DNA of 64,000 nt, taken from Ecdyonurus torrentis. Lineage: Eukaryota; Arthropoda; Insecta; Ephemeroptera; Heptageniidae. Each line of letters begins with the position of its first letter. Positions within the stretch are counted from its first letter, which is position 1. The notes under the pieces are model-generated. The model was not told the DNA's origin. It searched no databases and was given only the letters and a program-made list of their open reading frames with translations. Of the stretch, positions 33,541-45,194 are shown piece by piece. Both the position numbers and the translations under genes were made by a program. The stretch spans positions 2,075,672-2,139,671 of the forward strand of contig OX439127.1 in the NCBI GenBank assembly GCA_949318235.1, written 5' to 3'.

Positions 33541-36500
33541 CTACTCATAGAGTTCTTTAAGCTTTTTGTGACCATGGGCTAGTGTATGAATACCATCTTC
33601 TAAGATGAATCTCTTGTCATCAAAAGAATTAAGAGCTAGCTTAGTCTGGGTTTCAGAATATAATACCTGCTTGTACGATCTTATTGAATTAAACTTTGCA
33701 TAGTGTTTTTTATCATCAAATAAACATGACTTGTAATGATCAAATGTTAGGGTTTTTTTTACATAAGATTTTTTTACTCCTTTGGCCTTTTTTACTTCTT
33801 CAAACCCATATTTAAGAGCATACATTTTAGCTTTTAAGGCTACAAAATGAGATATGGCTTTTTCATTCAGTTCATCTTTAAATTTTCCCAAGACCTTTTT
33901 GTTTACATCCCTATGCAAAAAGTGACTCACTGGATTATCTGAAGTGTCAAACTCTGCTTTATTGTTTAACATGTTGTCGTAAATATCTTTTGTGTAAACT
34001 ACTTGTATATAAGCGTCAGTGTCAAGATATCCAAGAACAGAGTTAGGCCAAATTAATTTCAGTTTATTGTAATAAAAGTTCCACATAAATGTTTTTGAAT
34101 TGTCAAAAATAGTCATTCCTATATATATCGGCTTATTCATAACAATTTTTGATCTTTCCAAATGAACTGCAACTAAATTTTCACTAATAATAGTTCTACG
34201 CTTGAACAAAGGACTTGAAATGTATCTTTTTAACATCATTTTATTTTTAATCAATTTTAAATTAATTCGCTTTCTTAAACTTTTCATGGTTTTTGCAAAC
34301 ACTGCCTTATTCATAAGTTTAAAGAATTCTTTATCAAAAGAGTTTTTAGCTAAGGCTCTTTTTGCAGTGTTTAAATTAATATACTTTCGCAACCAGGTTG
34401 ACTGTTTAAATCGAATTGCTCGATGAATATTTTTAACTATCAGACCATTTTTCATAGCTAATTTAAGTGCTAAATAATGACACACATACTTTTTTTTGTG
34501 GAACTATGTACATAACAATTTTGTGTGCTTGCCACCAGGTGGTATCATGTTTTCACACAGAAAAAGAAGCTCATTGTGCTTATCATGCAAATACTCAGGG
34601 TAAGATATGTCAGCTTCAAAAATGAAACCATATGTATCATCTTCTTTTAAGTCAAGTATTTTATTTGCATCTGGAAAATCAACAAACTGAAAGTCTTCGC
34701 TTGGCAAGTATTCTATCATCGTTGTCCCGTACAAGTTATTACAGTCTATATAAAATAAATAACACATTAATTGTTCCAATGAATAATTTTCTAACTCATT
34801 AGGAGGTACTACATACTTGTTACAAGCCTCAGCGTAGCGTAAAACCGCCTGAGTAACTCCTCCACGGATACCATTTTCTATCATAATAAACATATCGCAA
34901 TCAGTTATCAATTCCAACTTGATTTCAGTATTTTTAAGGGCAGCATCCAAAGCAAACCCTGGTAGTGTAAGATAATGTGTAGGATCTAGCCCATATGTAT
35001 CTATACACATATTTTGAAAGTGTTCAAAGATATCTGCTAATAATAGGACATCAATTTTAAGATATAAATTACTATATTCTCCTATATTTTTAATACCAAA
35101 CGTATTCCACACGTTTTGAGCATGCTGATTATCTTCATAACTGATATGTTCATTATTAAGCCTGTTATAAAACTTTTCAATTGGAGGCAAACATGTGTCA
35201 TTTAATTTTGAAAGACAATTGAGGTAATCATAGCAGAATACTGACTTGCGCATAGCTAAATTTTGTTGTTCAAGGTTAGGAAATTCTTTTGCTATACGTA
35301 CAAAGTGTTTTTTATCTAAGTTTTTGGCTAAGGTTTCAAGGCTTGAAGCTAGAAACCGATATGAATCAACAAATTCTATTTTAAAGTATTTGGACACACC
35401 ATATGATAATGTTATGAATTTTTTCGCTGAATTTGCAATAACATGTAATCCTCCAGTGTACTTTTTATTTTGAAGAGCTTCCATTACAAATTTAATATCG
35501 TAATTCATGTTATGGCAAAATACCTCAAGTGATCTCGGACTACGAGCTTTAAGATTATATTTTGAATGAGCAGGACCCCTGTAAACACCTGTAATATGGT
35601 GGTGATCTCTAACTTTACTTAATTCTTTAACTCTATCGTTAAAGGATTTTTGACAAAGATAACAATGCTTAGCTAGCCTGTGTTCTCTATGCTCCTCTTT
35701 ACTAAGTTGCATGGGTGTTTTTTTTTTATATTTGTCAGCAAATTGCCTGGCAATTGTAATGACTGAATCCAAGAAATGTTCCGCTACATTAGGTCCCCTG
35801 TTTAATTGATATTCAAGGTTTATATCTGAAGTATATTGATCCTCTAAATGGGTTTGCAGTTGTAAGCCATAACTAAATGGTTCATGTTTTTGATATTTTA
35901 AAGAATTAGAAACCTCAGGATTATTTTCACAACATTTCATGAATATCTTTGAGAACTGATTAAAAATCAGCTACAATATGAAAATTATTTTTAATTTGTT
36001 TATGAAAATTTTTAAATTGAAGTACAGGTGCTTTACCATTGACTTTTAAAGGCATTTCTATCCTCGTTGCTTTATGTTTAAGACAGTTATCTTTATAAGA
36101 TTCTAATCTTTCTGTAGAGAGAAATACAGTTAAACATCTTGGACAAATATGAACTTTACTTTTATTAGAAGTAACTTGACTTCGAATAAGACGAGACAAA
36201 TTAGTAATGAAAACAAAATGAGAAATACCGTTGTGTTGAATAATAAGAAGATCAAGATGGACTTGTCGCTCTTCTCCCTCATATATTTCTACAGGATATA
36301 TTTCATTTTCTGAATCCAAACTAAAAGTATTTATTGATATATTTTTATTTATTTTCATAATTTTTTTTACTTATGGCAACGCTGTTGGATAGGCTATACT
36401 GTCAAAATTAAGAGAGTATTTAAGAGTACTTAAATATTTAACATAATTGAGGTTCTCTGAAAAATTTGTATTTACATTTCCTTTTTCATCACGTTCTAAA

Positions 36501-37206
36501 TTTTTAAAATTATTAGCTTTTTCTTTTAATTTATAGTTATATCCTGCTAAAACAGACCACTTTAAGCAGCATTGATCCTCTTTATTGATGGGATTTATTG
36601 TAGCTTTTTTATTTTTAATACTTTGAGGTAAATCTAAAAATGACCCTGATCTTATTTGATTGAACTTACTACTAAGAATATGCAAAACACCAATACTATG
36701 CAATGTCCAACCACTTTTACTTATAATTTTTGTTTCTAATTCATGAACAATTTTTTCAAACGCAGAAGTTAAAATTTCATCTAAATTTGATGATATTTGA
36801 ATTGGATAGGGCTTGCTATAAAATCTGCATACTGTTCTTTCAGAATGAACTGTACTAAATTCACATTCTAAAACAAAATTTGCTTTCAGACTAGTCTTAT
36901 CACTAATTTCTGATTGAAGCAGAACCTTTAGTTCCTCTCTTTTAGACTCTAAATATTCTCTTACGTTGCTAATGTTAGAATTATTTGAAATAATGAAATC
37001 TCATAAGTAATTTTTACATGAGTGGTTTATTTTTGTTGTACTTGCATTTACATGTAAAGTTTCACCCACGTTGAGGAAAAGGGGTTTTCCAACCTCTTTA
37101 ACTTGGGCTGCATTGCGAACGTGGTTCATTTTATGCTTTTCCAAGCTTGGTTTCTGTGCGTAGGCCTTGTCACAATACTGGCAAATGTAGTTTTTAGGTT
37201 TTGGTC
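33541..37206 (-). pseudogene. polB: Polinton B protein-primed DNA polymerase B with N-terminal zinc finger (last exon)
   Basis: Opens at a TTTTGTTTTAG acceptor (37207). First comes a C2H2 finger YICQYCDKAYAQKPSLEKHK; after an in-frame TGA (37003) the same frame has SGWTLHSIGVL, GSFLDLPQSIKNKKATINP and CCLKWSVLAGYNY. After TAA (36373) come NISINTFSLD, CPRCLTVFLSTERLESYKDNC and the exonuclease start VADF, whose next codon is a stop instead of the catalytic Glu. A frameshift near 35945 leads to the HNH-like CYLCQKSF...RDHHHITGVYRGPAHSKYN (one Cys replaced), YLKIDVLLLADIFEHF, motif A DCNNLYG intact, PPGGKHTKLL, a TAG at 34506, then NKAVFAKTMKS (motif B, usual Gly replaced by Ala), YLDTDA (motif C, final Ser replaced by Ala), AKMYAL and KKAKGVKK. 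About 1,220 codons with four breaks. Confidence 0.88.
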
Positions 37207-39889
37207 CTAAAACAAAAATAAAAGAAAAAAACAGTTTTATTAATTATTCTTTAAATATGTTCATGCATTTTTATATTATATTTCTAAATGAACAAAAAAA
37301 TTATATTTACCTTTGACGTTTTTGCCAGCTCCAGTCTGATTTTTATCTTGTTGCTGATGCTTAGAAGTTGAAGTTTTATCGTTTGTTTTAACAACAGATG
37401 TCTCGGCAGGAAATTTTTTCTTTTTCAGTGAAAAAGAGGATTGACGTGCGACTTCTTTAGGCGGTTCATCTTCAAAATCTTCATCGCTAATGTCAGACAA
37501 CTCACATTTATATTGTTCAAAGGACTCTGTTATAAAGATCTTCTTAGTTGGTGCTTCAGATTTCAAAGTTGAAGCATAAGCACGTTTTCGAGTTGTATTA
37601 TTAGGAGTGTTTGAAAGCGGTTTTTGAGAGTCCATTTTCTTAAGCTCCTGTTTCTTGTCAAGAGAGTTTGATCCAGAATCATTCTTTGCTGAAAATTTAT
37701 TTAACATGCTCCCAGTCTTACTTCTGCCACTGTCGCTACTGCTGTAACTGCCACATGTGCTGCTGCTGCCACTGCTTGAGCTTCCGCTGCTGGTGCTCCC
37801 GCTTTGAGTGCTTCCGGAGTTACTACTGCTGCTGGCTGATGACGTCATACTGCTTGAAGTTGAAACTTGAGACATGGGTATTTTTTCATGTTCATCATTG
37901 TCTTTATGCTGCTCTTCATTTTCATCATTCTCTGTCTCTTTCACTTCTTTCATTTCAACCTCTTTTTCTTCTTCATTTCTTTTCACTTCTTCTTCTTTTT
38001 TGACCTCTTTTTCTTCCTTTCCTTTTTATCGGTATTTTCCATACAGGTCATCATTCCATTTAGAAGCAAACTTTTAGCACTGTGAGACTGTAATTTAAAC
38101 AACATAGCATCATCTTGTTGATCCACAAAATAATAGAATAGCTCAGCATCAATCTGTTGTGGATCTCTTCCTCTGTTTACATCTTGAAGTTCTCGGATAG
38201 CTTTAATAATTCTGGTATCATTGAGACCAAAACTGCGCATAACTTGAACTTCATTTTTAGGAATAAAATTTCTCCTCACAATAGAATTTCCGAAGTTATT
38301 TAAGTTTTGAACTCTGTTTTGATATTCTTTAGATGGAACGTATGAAGCAGGGTTTACCATGTAATGCTGGTCCAGATCATACTCAAGTAATTCTATGTCG
38401 CTATCTCTAAGGTCTTCACGTTCAGCGACAATTTTACTTGCATCATCATCATCATCCACCACTTCTACGGCTGTAGAATTTTCAGCATACGCATCGTTAG
38501 AATTTGAAGACGAAGAAGCTGGTTGAGCCGTAAGCCAATCCTTCACACTGCTTATCTTTTTCTTCTTAAGGTCCACATAAGAAGTTGCATCAATTGAGAT
38601 ATTAGCTGCAAAAAAGAAATAAAATTAAATAATAAGAAATAATAATATTTTTAAGAGAGCCATATAACAAATTTACTTTGTAGAATTTTTTTCTTCATTT
38701 AGAGAAAAAAGACTTAAAAAAATATAAATAAAATGTTCTTTTATATATTATTGTTTTAAAATTTTTTAAATAAAAAAATAAAGATTTATTAATCCTATAT
38801 AAAACCTTTAATTTAAAAATTCAACATACTAATATAGATATTTTATATTACCTCTTCTTTTCTGATATTTTCCTGGGATAAGTGCTGCTGTTTTAGGAAC
38901 AGTAGGAATTTCTAAAACAACACATAGCAAAAATAAATTAACTGAATGTTTAAAAAAAGCTTAACGTACACATACAAAATATTAAATATTTTTGTTTCGT
39001 ATCTAAAAAGTATAAAATATAAAATACCTTTAAGATTTTTTAATTTCTCAGTAGTTGTAGTAGGATTCTCTGGAACAGATGTTGATGTCTCTGTAAAAAG
39101 AAAATAAAAAAACTAAACATGTTTTTCTTTTTTATAAAACTTAAAAATATTTAAACTTACCACCATTGTATGCTTTAGCAGCGTGCTTAGCAGATCTTCG
39201 AGGCTTCAAAACGTCCTTTCTCTGTTCTTTTCCTAAACAAATCATTTTATAAAATTTAGAAATAAAGTTTCTCCCTTTTCTAATAAGTTTATTAAAAAAC
39301 TTATAATATTTTCAATTACCTTTAACTGGAGCCACTTCAGTTTTCCTAAGTGGTACTTTTCTTGTAAGTACTCTAGTGAGAACTTTTAACTCTTCCGGTT
39401 CTGAAAATAAAAAAGATAAATAATCACCATTTTTTTAAATAACTTTATAAAGTTAGTTTTTTTTAATTATTGAAATATAATAAAAGATAGTAAATTGTTA
39501 GTATTTTTGTAGTAGTGCACTCAATAACTTTTTATTTTCTTTAAAAAGTTTTAATCTGTCGTTAAAAATTAAACACTTAATTTTAGAAAATTAAAAAATA
39601 TATAAATAACTTTATATTGTAATAAGATGCATAAAAAAAGATATTATTTTTTTAAAATCATTTACTTAAGTTTTAAAATTCTCCTCAATTTAACCGTTAT
39701 TTAACTTACAATGAATTTAATAAAAATAAGAAAATTTTACATGTATAAATTTAAAGAGTTTATTTTATTTTATAATTTTTAAAACCATTTTTAAAAACCA
39801 TAATACAAGTAAAAAATATTATTTAAAAAATAAACTAAACCAACTTTAAAATTAAATATTATTTATGTGTCATTAGCAGTGATAAAAAT

Positions 39890-41115
39890 TTCTATGAATG
39901 CAACCCGCAAATCATTTCTTAAAATTTAATATCTAGTGTAATAAAAAAACCGAAGAAAAGTTAACTTTATGTAGCCATTACATCAATTTAAGATTAATTA
40001 ATTTAATATTAATTGATATACTTTTTTAAAGTGTTAACCTAAAAGAACAAGTTATGCAGCCCGTAAAACATTGTGAAAATTATTAACAACTTTTTTTATA
40101 TAAAGAACTTAGAAATTTCACTATATACAACTTAAGTTTGTCTTTTTTTATACTATTTATTATCTTAATTTATGTTTTAAAACGTTACAATTTGGCTAAT
40201 ATAACACACATTTTATTTTTATCTTATTAATATAATTTTAAAATATTATCAGCTTAAAAACTGTAAAGTATGCAACCCGAACAAAACTAAGTCTTTTTAT
40301 CAATTTTTTGTTATGTTGTGAACTTTTAAATTTTATATTTATACATCCCGCACTTTTTTCATTTTTTTAAGCAACATTTTTTTTATGTTAAAAGCTTTAA
40401 AACTTTTAAATTATGCCATCCACACTTATAGGGTCTATGCATTCATGTTAAAGACGCCGCCATATTGGATAACTCATAACATGGGTGACATAGGAAAAAA
40501 AATCATTTTGCCAGTTTAAAAACACTATGCAATATTTTTTAGAGCTTGGATGTTGTAAATGTGTTGAATTAGTATCTCAAGTATGTGAGAAAAATAACAA
40601 TAACAAAAAATTAAACGATTTCCCAAAGAAAATTGGCTTAAATGAAATTTGTCCTATGCTGAGCAATGCTATGCACTACTTCAGTATAGCTTCAAAGCGC
40701 AATAAATATGACGTCATCCGCATACACCCTATACTTTTATGTTATTTTTCAACTTGGTTTTTTATGTAGGAAACTTTAAAAAATTTGATTTATACAACCC
40801 GCACTTTTTTCTTTTTATTTAGCAACATTTTGTTATGTTATAAAAATAAAACATTCCGATTTATGCAACCCGCACTTTTTTTATCGTATATGGTAGCCTT
40901 TTTTTATGTAGGAAACTTTTAAAAGTTTGATTTATGCAACCCGCACTTTTTTTTATTTGGTAATATTTTGTAATGTTATAAAAATAAAAAATTCCGATTT
41001 ATGCAACCCGCACTTTTTTCTTTTTATTTTGCAATATTTTGTTATGTTATAAAAATAAAAAATTCCGATTTATGCAACCCGCACTTTTTTCGAATAATGT
41101 AGTAACTTTTTTTAT
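39890..41115 (-). repeat. Tandem repeat, about 70 bp unit, with GCGGGTTGCATAAATC core, inside an intron
   Basis: The motif TATGCAACCCGCACTTTTTT recurs at about 40862, 40933, 41001 and 41072, with variants at 40790 and, weaker, at 39898, 40053, 40268 and 40344. Between them is a TTGTTATGTTATAAAAATAA or TTTTATGTAGGAAACTTT segment. The last five units are regular (about 70 bp), the earlier ones eroded. The core is the one at the centre of repeat R2. A MITE is inserted at 40429-40732. Confidence 0.75.
40429..40732 (-). mobile_element. MITE-like element, TAGGGTGTA family, copy 5
   Basis: Minus-strand copy: reading from 40732 it starts TAGGGTGTATGCGGATGACG, has the TGCTCAGCATAGGACAAATT box, and ends GCATAGACCCTA at 40429. 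TA is present at each border. It sits in the long first intron of the polymerase B gene. Confidence 0.75.
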
Positions 41116-41261
41116 ATATAAAACTTTTAAAGTTGCTTTTATTAGCCATAGTTTTGCTTTATATCATTATAAAAATTTTTTATATATAACTTAAGCCATA
41201 AACCACTTAAAACCACATGTGCATTAATCAATCATAATAAAATGGGTAAAAATTGATAACA

Positions 41262-41495
41262 ATTTTTACCAGAATGTTAATGTAACCCCACAAGAGAACT
41301 TAAAAATACTGTAAAGTATGCAGTTTTGCGTGAATATTAATGTTTATGACGTCAAAACATGCGAAATTTAATATTAAAATGTGGTGCAGGTTGCATAAAT
41401 CAAACTTTTTTTATCACTGCTATGAAGCTGCAGGTAAGTTTTAGAACAAAGTAATGTCATTTATCTAAGTTCTATCAAATGTTTTGTAATATAAA
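41262..41495 (+). repeat. Dispersed repeat R2, copy 3
   Basis: Starts ACCAGAATGTTAATGTAACC; contains GTAAAGTATGCAGTTTTGCG, TTATGACGTCA, GTGCAGGTTGCATAAATC, ATCACTGCTATGAAGCTGCA and a TATCAAATGTTTTGTAAT tail, matching 1735-1990 block for block. Confidence 0.75.
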
Positions 41496-42191
41496 TGCTT
41501 ATGTTTTTCTCTGGGCTATTCCTTAAAGTTTTTTTTGTGTGTGTGTTTACACAGAAAGTTTTTTTACTTTACTTGATATTTTAATATCAAGACGGTGATA
41601 AAATAAAAACAAAAACAAAAATAAATAAATAAATAAATAAAAAATTAATAAAGTAAAATAAAACGTTACTTACCGAGACGATAATGCTCGTCCACCGTAA
41701 GCTTGGGCCTCTTAGGTAATGGAGAATTTATCTTCTCGTTGGAGCCACGCAAAAGTATATCGGTATACCTAGCGTTCATCTCTGTTGTAGGCTTGTCATT
41801 CAATTCGGTGTAGAAGCGATATCCGTTGGCTAACACGTTAATATTATGATCAGAAACACCGGATATCGCTTCTTTATTTTTTATCACTTTGTTGAAGTAT
41901 ACATAACTTAAACTGGACACTAAAACCCCCTGAATAGCCGGACTTAGAGTAGCATTCCCTTTGATAATTTTCGTTATGGCAGCAATACGATTTGTTTTCA
42001 CACTACAGATGTTCACACTGGTTTCCAAATACTCACGAATAACTTTTGATTGTTGACCCATCTTAATTGATGTTTCAATGAAATAAACTAACGAAAGATA
42101 TTAGAACAATGAAAAGCACGTGAAAGACTTCTTTGCTTATAGTTTCACCAAAAGTTGAATGAAAACTGTGCAAGAAAGGGTGTCTCACGTG

Positions 42192-42199
42192 CTTTTATA
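42192..42199 (-). promoter_or_regulatory. TATA box with nearby CACGTG, for the minus-strand gene starting at 42061
   Basis: On the minus strand TGTATAAAAGCACGTGAGAC: a TATAAAAG 131-138 bp before the ATG, with CACGTG (E-box) at 42186-42191 and again at 42117-42122. Both lie in the context AAGCACGTGA. It supports exon 1 being a true 5' exon. Confidence 0.5.
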
Positions 42200-42499
42200 C
42201 ACATTCATCCTTCCACTTTTCTTCCGTATTTACATTTTTTCAGTTCTTCCCTTGTAATTTACCCTCAAAGCAAATCAAAATAAAGTAAAAGTCTAGTTAT
42301 TTAAATATTTTGTCACCATCAAATAGAAAAAAAAGGATTAAAAAGTAGAAACCAATGAAAAAAGTGTAAAATGCTAAAGTAAAAAAAGAGCCAATCATAT
42401 ACGTTTTCATTTTCAGGTGGTTTTATTTTTTAAATGACCTGATAGTTAGCTCCATCTGTAGCAGAAAACATTGAATTTTTATTGGCAACCCTATTGCTA

Positions 42500-42576
42500 G
42501 CACCCTCTTTCGCGAAAAATTTCTTTTAAATTTTTGACCTACCTTTTAAAAAAAATAAAGCGAGGGTGCATAGTTA
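42500..42576. repeat. Short inverted repeat, GCACCCTC arms
   Basis: TAGCACCCTCTTTCGC at the left faces GCGAGGGTGCATA at the right, about 50 bases apart. It lies about 300 bp beyond the TATA box of the polymerase gene. It could be a small MITE or part of a terminal repeat of Polinton B, which I could not otherwise find. Confidence 0.35.
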
Positions 42577-43105
42577 TAAGGTAAAGAATAAACATCTTTT
42601 TGTTTTCTTCTTGCTTTTAAAGTATCCTTTTTTTATAATCTTTTACACTCAAAAATTTCAAAAATAAAATTAACAGTTACAACTTTAGTCAAAGAGAAAG
42701 TTTTTAAGATGGCTAAAATTAATTCTGAGACGTTTCTTAAAGCAAAAATAGGTAATTTTTAAATTCAGTTTTTTTCCCCTCGTTGCTTTCATTGAAAATA
42801 TATATAACACTTCCGTTATTATCTTGACTCATCCATTTTTTTATTTAAAATTCAAAAACCTTTCATTATTTTATTTTTGTCAAAAGGAAATATTTTAACA
42901 ATTTAGGCCATCTATTCAATGTTTAAAACTGCTGCTATAATACTTTTATTATTTATGGTAAAGAATATATTTACTCTTTACTTTTTCATTGCATATAAGT
43001 GATACGATGTGACATTTTAAAATAGGCCAAACGCGTAATTTATTCAATATATATATATACAGTTAAATCTCTAACAATATTAAAAAAACTGTATTTTATT
43101 TTTAG
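42577..43105. other. AT-rich spacer
   Basis: No gene seen. A TTTTATTTTTAG acceptor-like site at about 43105 precedes the minisatellite. Confidence 0.35.
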
Positions 43106-43168
43106 TTTGAACTGAAGGAAAAATTGAGAAAAAAATTAGATTTTTTAAAAATTCTTATTCTAGATCTT

Positions 43169-43275
43169 AAGTTCAGCTTGAACCTCAAGTTCAACTTGGT
43201 GCTAAAGTTCAACTTCGGTCTAAAGTTCAACTTGGGTCTTAAGTTCAACTTATGGCTTAAGTTCAACTTGGGCAC
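43169..43275. repeat. 18-bp minisatellite, AAGTTCAACTTGGGTCTT type
   Basis: Six units of the form AAGTTCAACTTGGGTCTT with small changes. The AAGTTCAACTT part is itself nearly palindromic, so each unit can fold and both strands read similarly. It gives an apparent KLNLRPKLNF repeat peptide on the minus strand, for which I see no other support. Confidence 0.8.
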
Positions 43276-43360
43276 CTTAAAAGTCACAAAGACATACTAC
43301 TATCAGTCCTTCATCTAACCCTGAGACATGTGACATTATCGAGCAACTAATGCAGGTAAC

Positions 43361-43455
43361 TGTCTGTCTGTCTGTCTGTCTGTCTCCTCTCTTCTCTCTC
43401 TCTTCTCTCTCTCTTTTCTCTATCTCCCCCCTCTCTCTCTCACTCTTTCTCTTTT
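43361..43455. repeat. (TGTC)n followed by CT-rich low-complexity DNA
   Basis: Six TGTC units and then about 70 bases of mixed CT repeats. It directly follows an AATGCAG|GTAACT donor-like site. Confidence 0.85.
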
Positions 43456-43573
43456 AAGAAGAGCTATTATATACAATTAATTCTACAGTACTTTTAATAA
43501 ATTTAGTGCATAATTTTAATACCTGAGTCATTATTATAAGATTAACTAATAATATTTATCAATTTAATTTCAG

Positions 43574-43626
43574 AAATTTGACCCCGCTTGCTATTCAGAC
43601 CAAGTCTCAACCACAGAGACACCAAG
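43574..43626 (+). pseudogene. Candidate short exon before the (TTCA)n array
   Basis: Bounded by a TTTAATTTCAG acceptor and an ACCAAG|GTAATT donor, open in the frame KFDPACYSDQVSTTETP. The intron after it would contain the whole (TTCA)n array and end at the exon at 44817. The reading phases of the two do not join cleanly, so either a frame is broken or they are not consecutive. Confidence 0.3.
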
Positions 43627-43663
43627 GTAATTTTATTCATCTCTTCGTTTCATATAATTAAAT

Positions 43664-44740
43664 TAAACCAATTCATTCATTCATTCATTCATTCATTCAT
43701 TCATTCATTCATTCATTCATTTATTCAATCATTCATTCATTCATTCATTCATTCATTCATTCATTCATTCATTCATTCATTCATTCATTCATTCATTCAT
43801 TCATTCATTCATTCATTCATTCATTCATTCATTCATTCATTCATTCATTCATTCATTCATTCATTCATTCATTCATTCATTCATTCATTCATTCATTCAT
43901 TCATTCATTCATTCATTCATTCATTCATTCATTCTTTCATTCATTCATTCATTCATTCATTCATTCATTCATTCATTCATTCATTCATTCATTCATTCAT
44001 TCATTCATTCATTCATTCATTTATTCATTCATATATTCATTCATATATTCATTCATTCATTCATTCATTCATTCAATTATTCATATATTCATTCAATTAT
44101 TTATTCAATTATTCATTCATTCATTCATTCATTCATTCATTCATTCATTCATTCATTCATTCATTCGTTCATTCACTCATTCATTCATTTATTCATTCAT
44201 TCATTCATTCACTCATCCATTCATTCATTCATTCATTCATTCATTCATTCATTCATTCATTCATTCATTCATTCATTTATTCATTCATTCATTCATTCAT
44301 TCATTCATTTATTTATTCATTCATTCATTTATTCATTCATTCATTCATTCATTCATTCATTCATTCATTCATTCATTCATTCATTCATTCAATTATTCAT
44401 TCATTCATTCATTCATTCATTCATTCATTCATTCAATTATTCATTCAATTATTCATTCATTCATTCATTCATTCATTCATTCATTCATTCATTCATTCAT
44501 TCATTCATTCATTCATTCATTCATTCATTCATTCATTCATTCATTCATTCATTTATTCATTCATTCATTCATTCATTCATTCATTCATTCATTCATTCAT
44601 TCATTCATTCATTCATTCATTCATTCATTCATTCATTCATTCATTCATTCATTCATTCATTCATTCATTCATTCATTCATTCATTCATTCATTCATTCAA
44701 TTATTCATTCATTCATCCATTCATTCTTCCATTCATTTTA
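43664..44740. repeat. Long (TTCA)n tetranucleotide array
   Basis: About 1.07 kb of TTCATTCA repeats. Interruptions cluster at 44020-44110 and 44380-44455 and use a recurrent variant TTCAATTATTCA. The open frames of Phe-Ile-His-Ser repeats are artefacts. The same unit in the opposite orientation makes the array at 48054-48680. Confidence 0.97.
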
Positions 44741-44816
44741 TACTTATATTAAATCTTAACTTATTTATTTCATTGTAATTTCTACACAATGTTATACCGG
44801 TATATTTATATTTCAG

Positions 44817-44958
44817 GTTGCACATGTACATCAAAGAAGCATAAAGAACTTCAAAAAGCATAAAGAACTTTGCCAATTTCTCTTTGAAGCGGCAGAAGAG
44901 GAGGAGGAAGTCCAAAACTTGTTTGAACCTAAGGTCTAAATTAAACAACATCATCCAG
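44817..44958 (+). pseudogene. Candidate exon after the (TTCA)n array
   Basis: Acceptor ATTTATATTTCAG, donor CATCCAG|GTAAAT. The phase-0 frame reads VAHVHQRSIKNFKKHKEL, then an acidic run AAEEEEEV and a stop within the exon. Family unknown. May be a terminal exon or a decayed one. Confidence 0.3.
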
Positions 44959-45194
44959 GTAAATAATGGAAATATTTAATCAAAAAATAAAACAATTCAA
45001 TGAGATTATTTCAAATTATAATTTAATGTTTGTTTTAGATTCGTCTATGACAAAATTTAACTCCAATATCATTTTTTTCTTCTTTATTTTTTAATGACGC
45101 CAGTACCGAATTTTAAATTCTTTGCTTCGTAACATTTTTTTTTCCTTTTCCTAAAAAATTCCTTCCCTAAAAAAAAATTCAATCCCGCCATATC

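Larger units (their letters stand above)
37311..42061 (-). pseudogene. Upstream exons of the Polinton B polymerase gene (six short to long exons, phase-1 introns)
   Basis: Exons by splice sites: 42061-41674, 39400-39320, 39232-39161, 39090-39028, 38911-38852 and 38605-37311. Each intron has GT donor and pyrimidine-rich AG acceptor and each leaves one base of a codon, so all introns are phase 1 and exons 2-5 are 81, 72, 63 and 60 nt, all multiples of three. The joined frame stays open until a frameshift in an A/G run near 38020-37990. It then continues in the other frame to a phase-1 donor that fits the zinc-finger/polymerase exon at 37206. Exon 1 starts MGQQSKVIREYLE and has a hydrophobic VLVSSLSYVYF; exons 2-5 are Lys/Pro/Thr-rich linkers; exon 6 has VKDWLTAQPASSSS, an acidic run, a helical NNFGNSIVRRNFIPK part and a Ser/Gly low-complexity stretch. 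Function unknown. The link to the polymerase is inferred from phase and strand. Confidence 0.6.

Noticed and set aside
37668..38085. Cys/His/Phe-rich plus-strand frames
   Set aside because: Antisense shadows of the Ser-rich and Lys/Glu-rich exon 6 of the polymerase B gene.
39890..41115. CRISPR-like regular repeat array
   Set aside because: Units are adjacent and drifting, spacers are parts of the repeat, and the window is eukaryotic with spliced genes.
43588..44778. 396-codon open frame of Phe-Ile-His-Ser repeats
   Set aside because: It is the translation of the (TTCA)n array, which has no stop in these frames; the same is true of the three minus-strand frames at 48026-48728.
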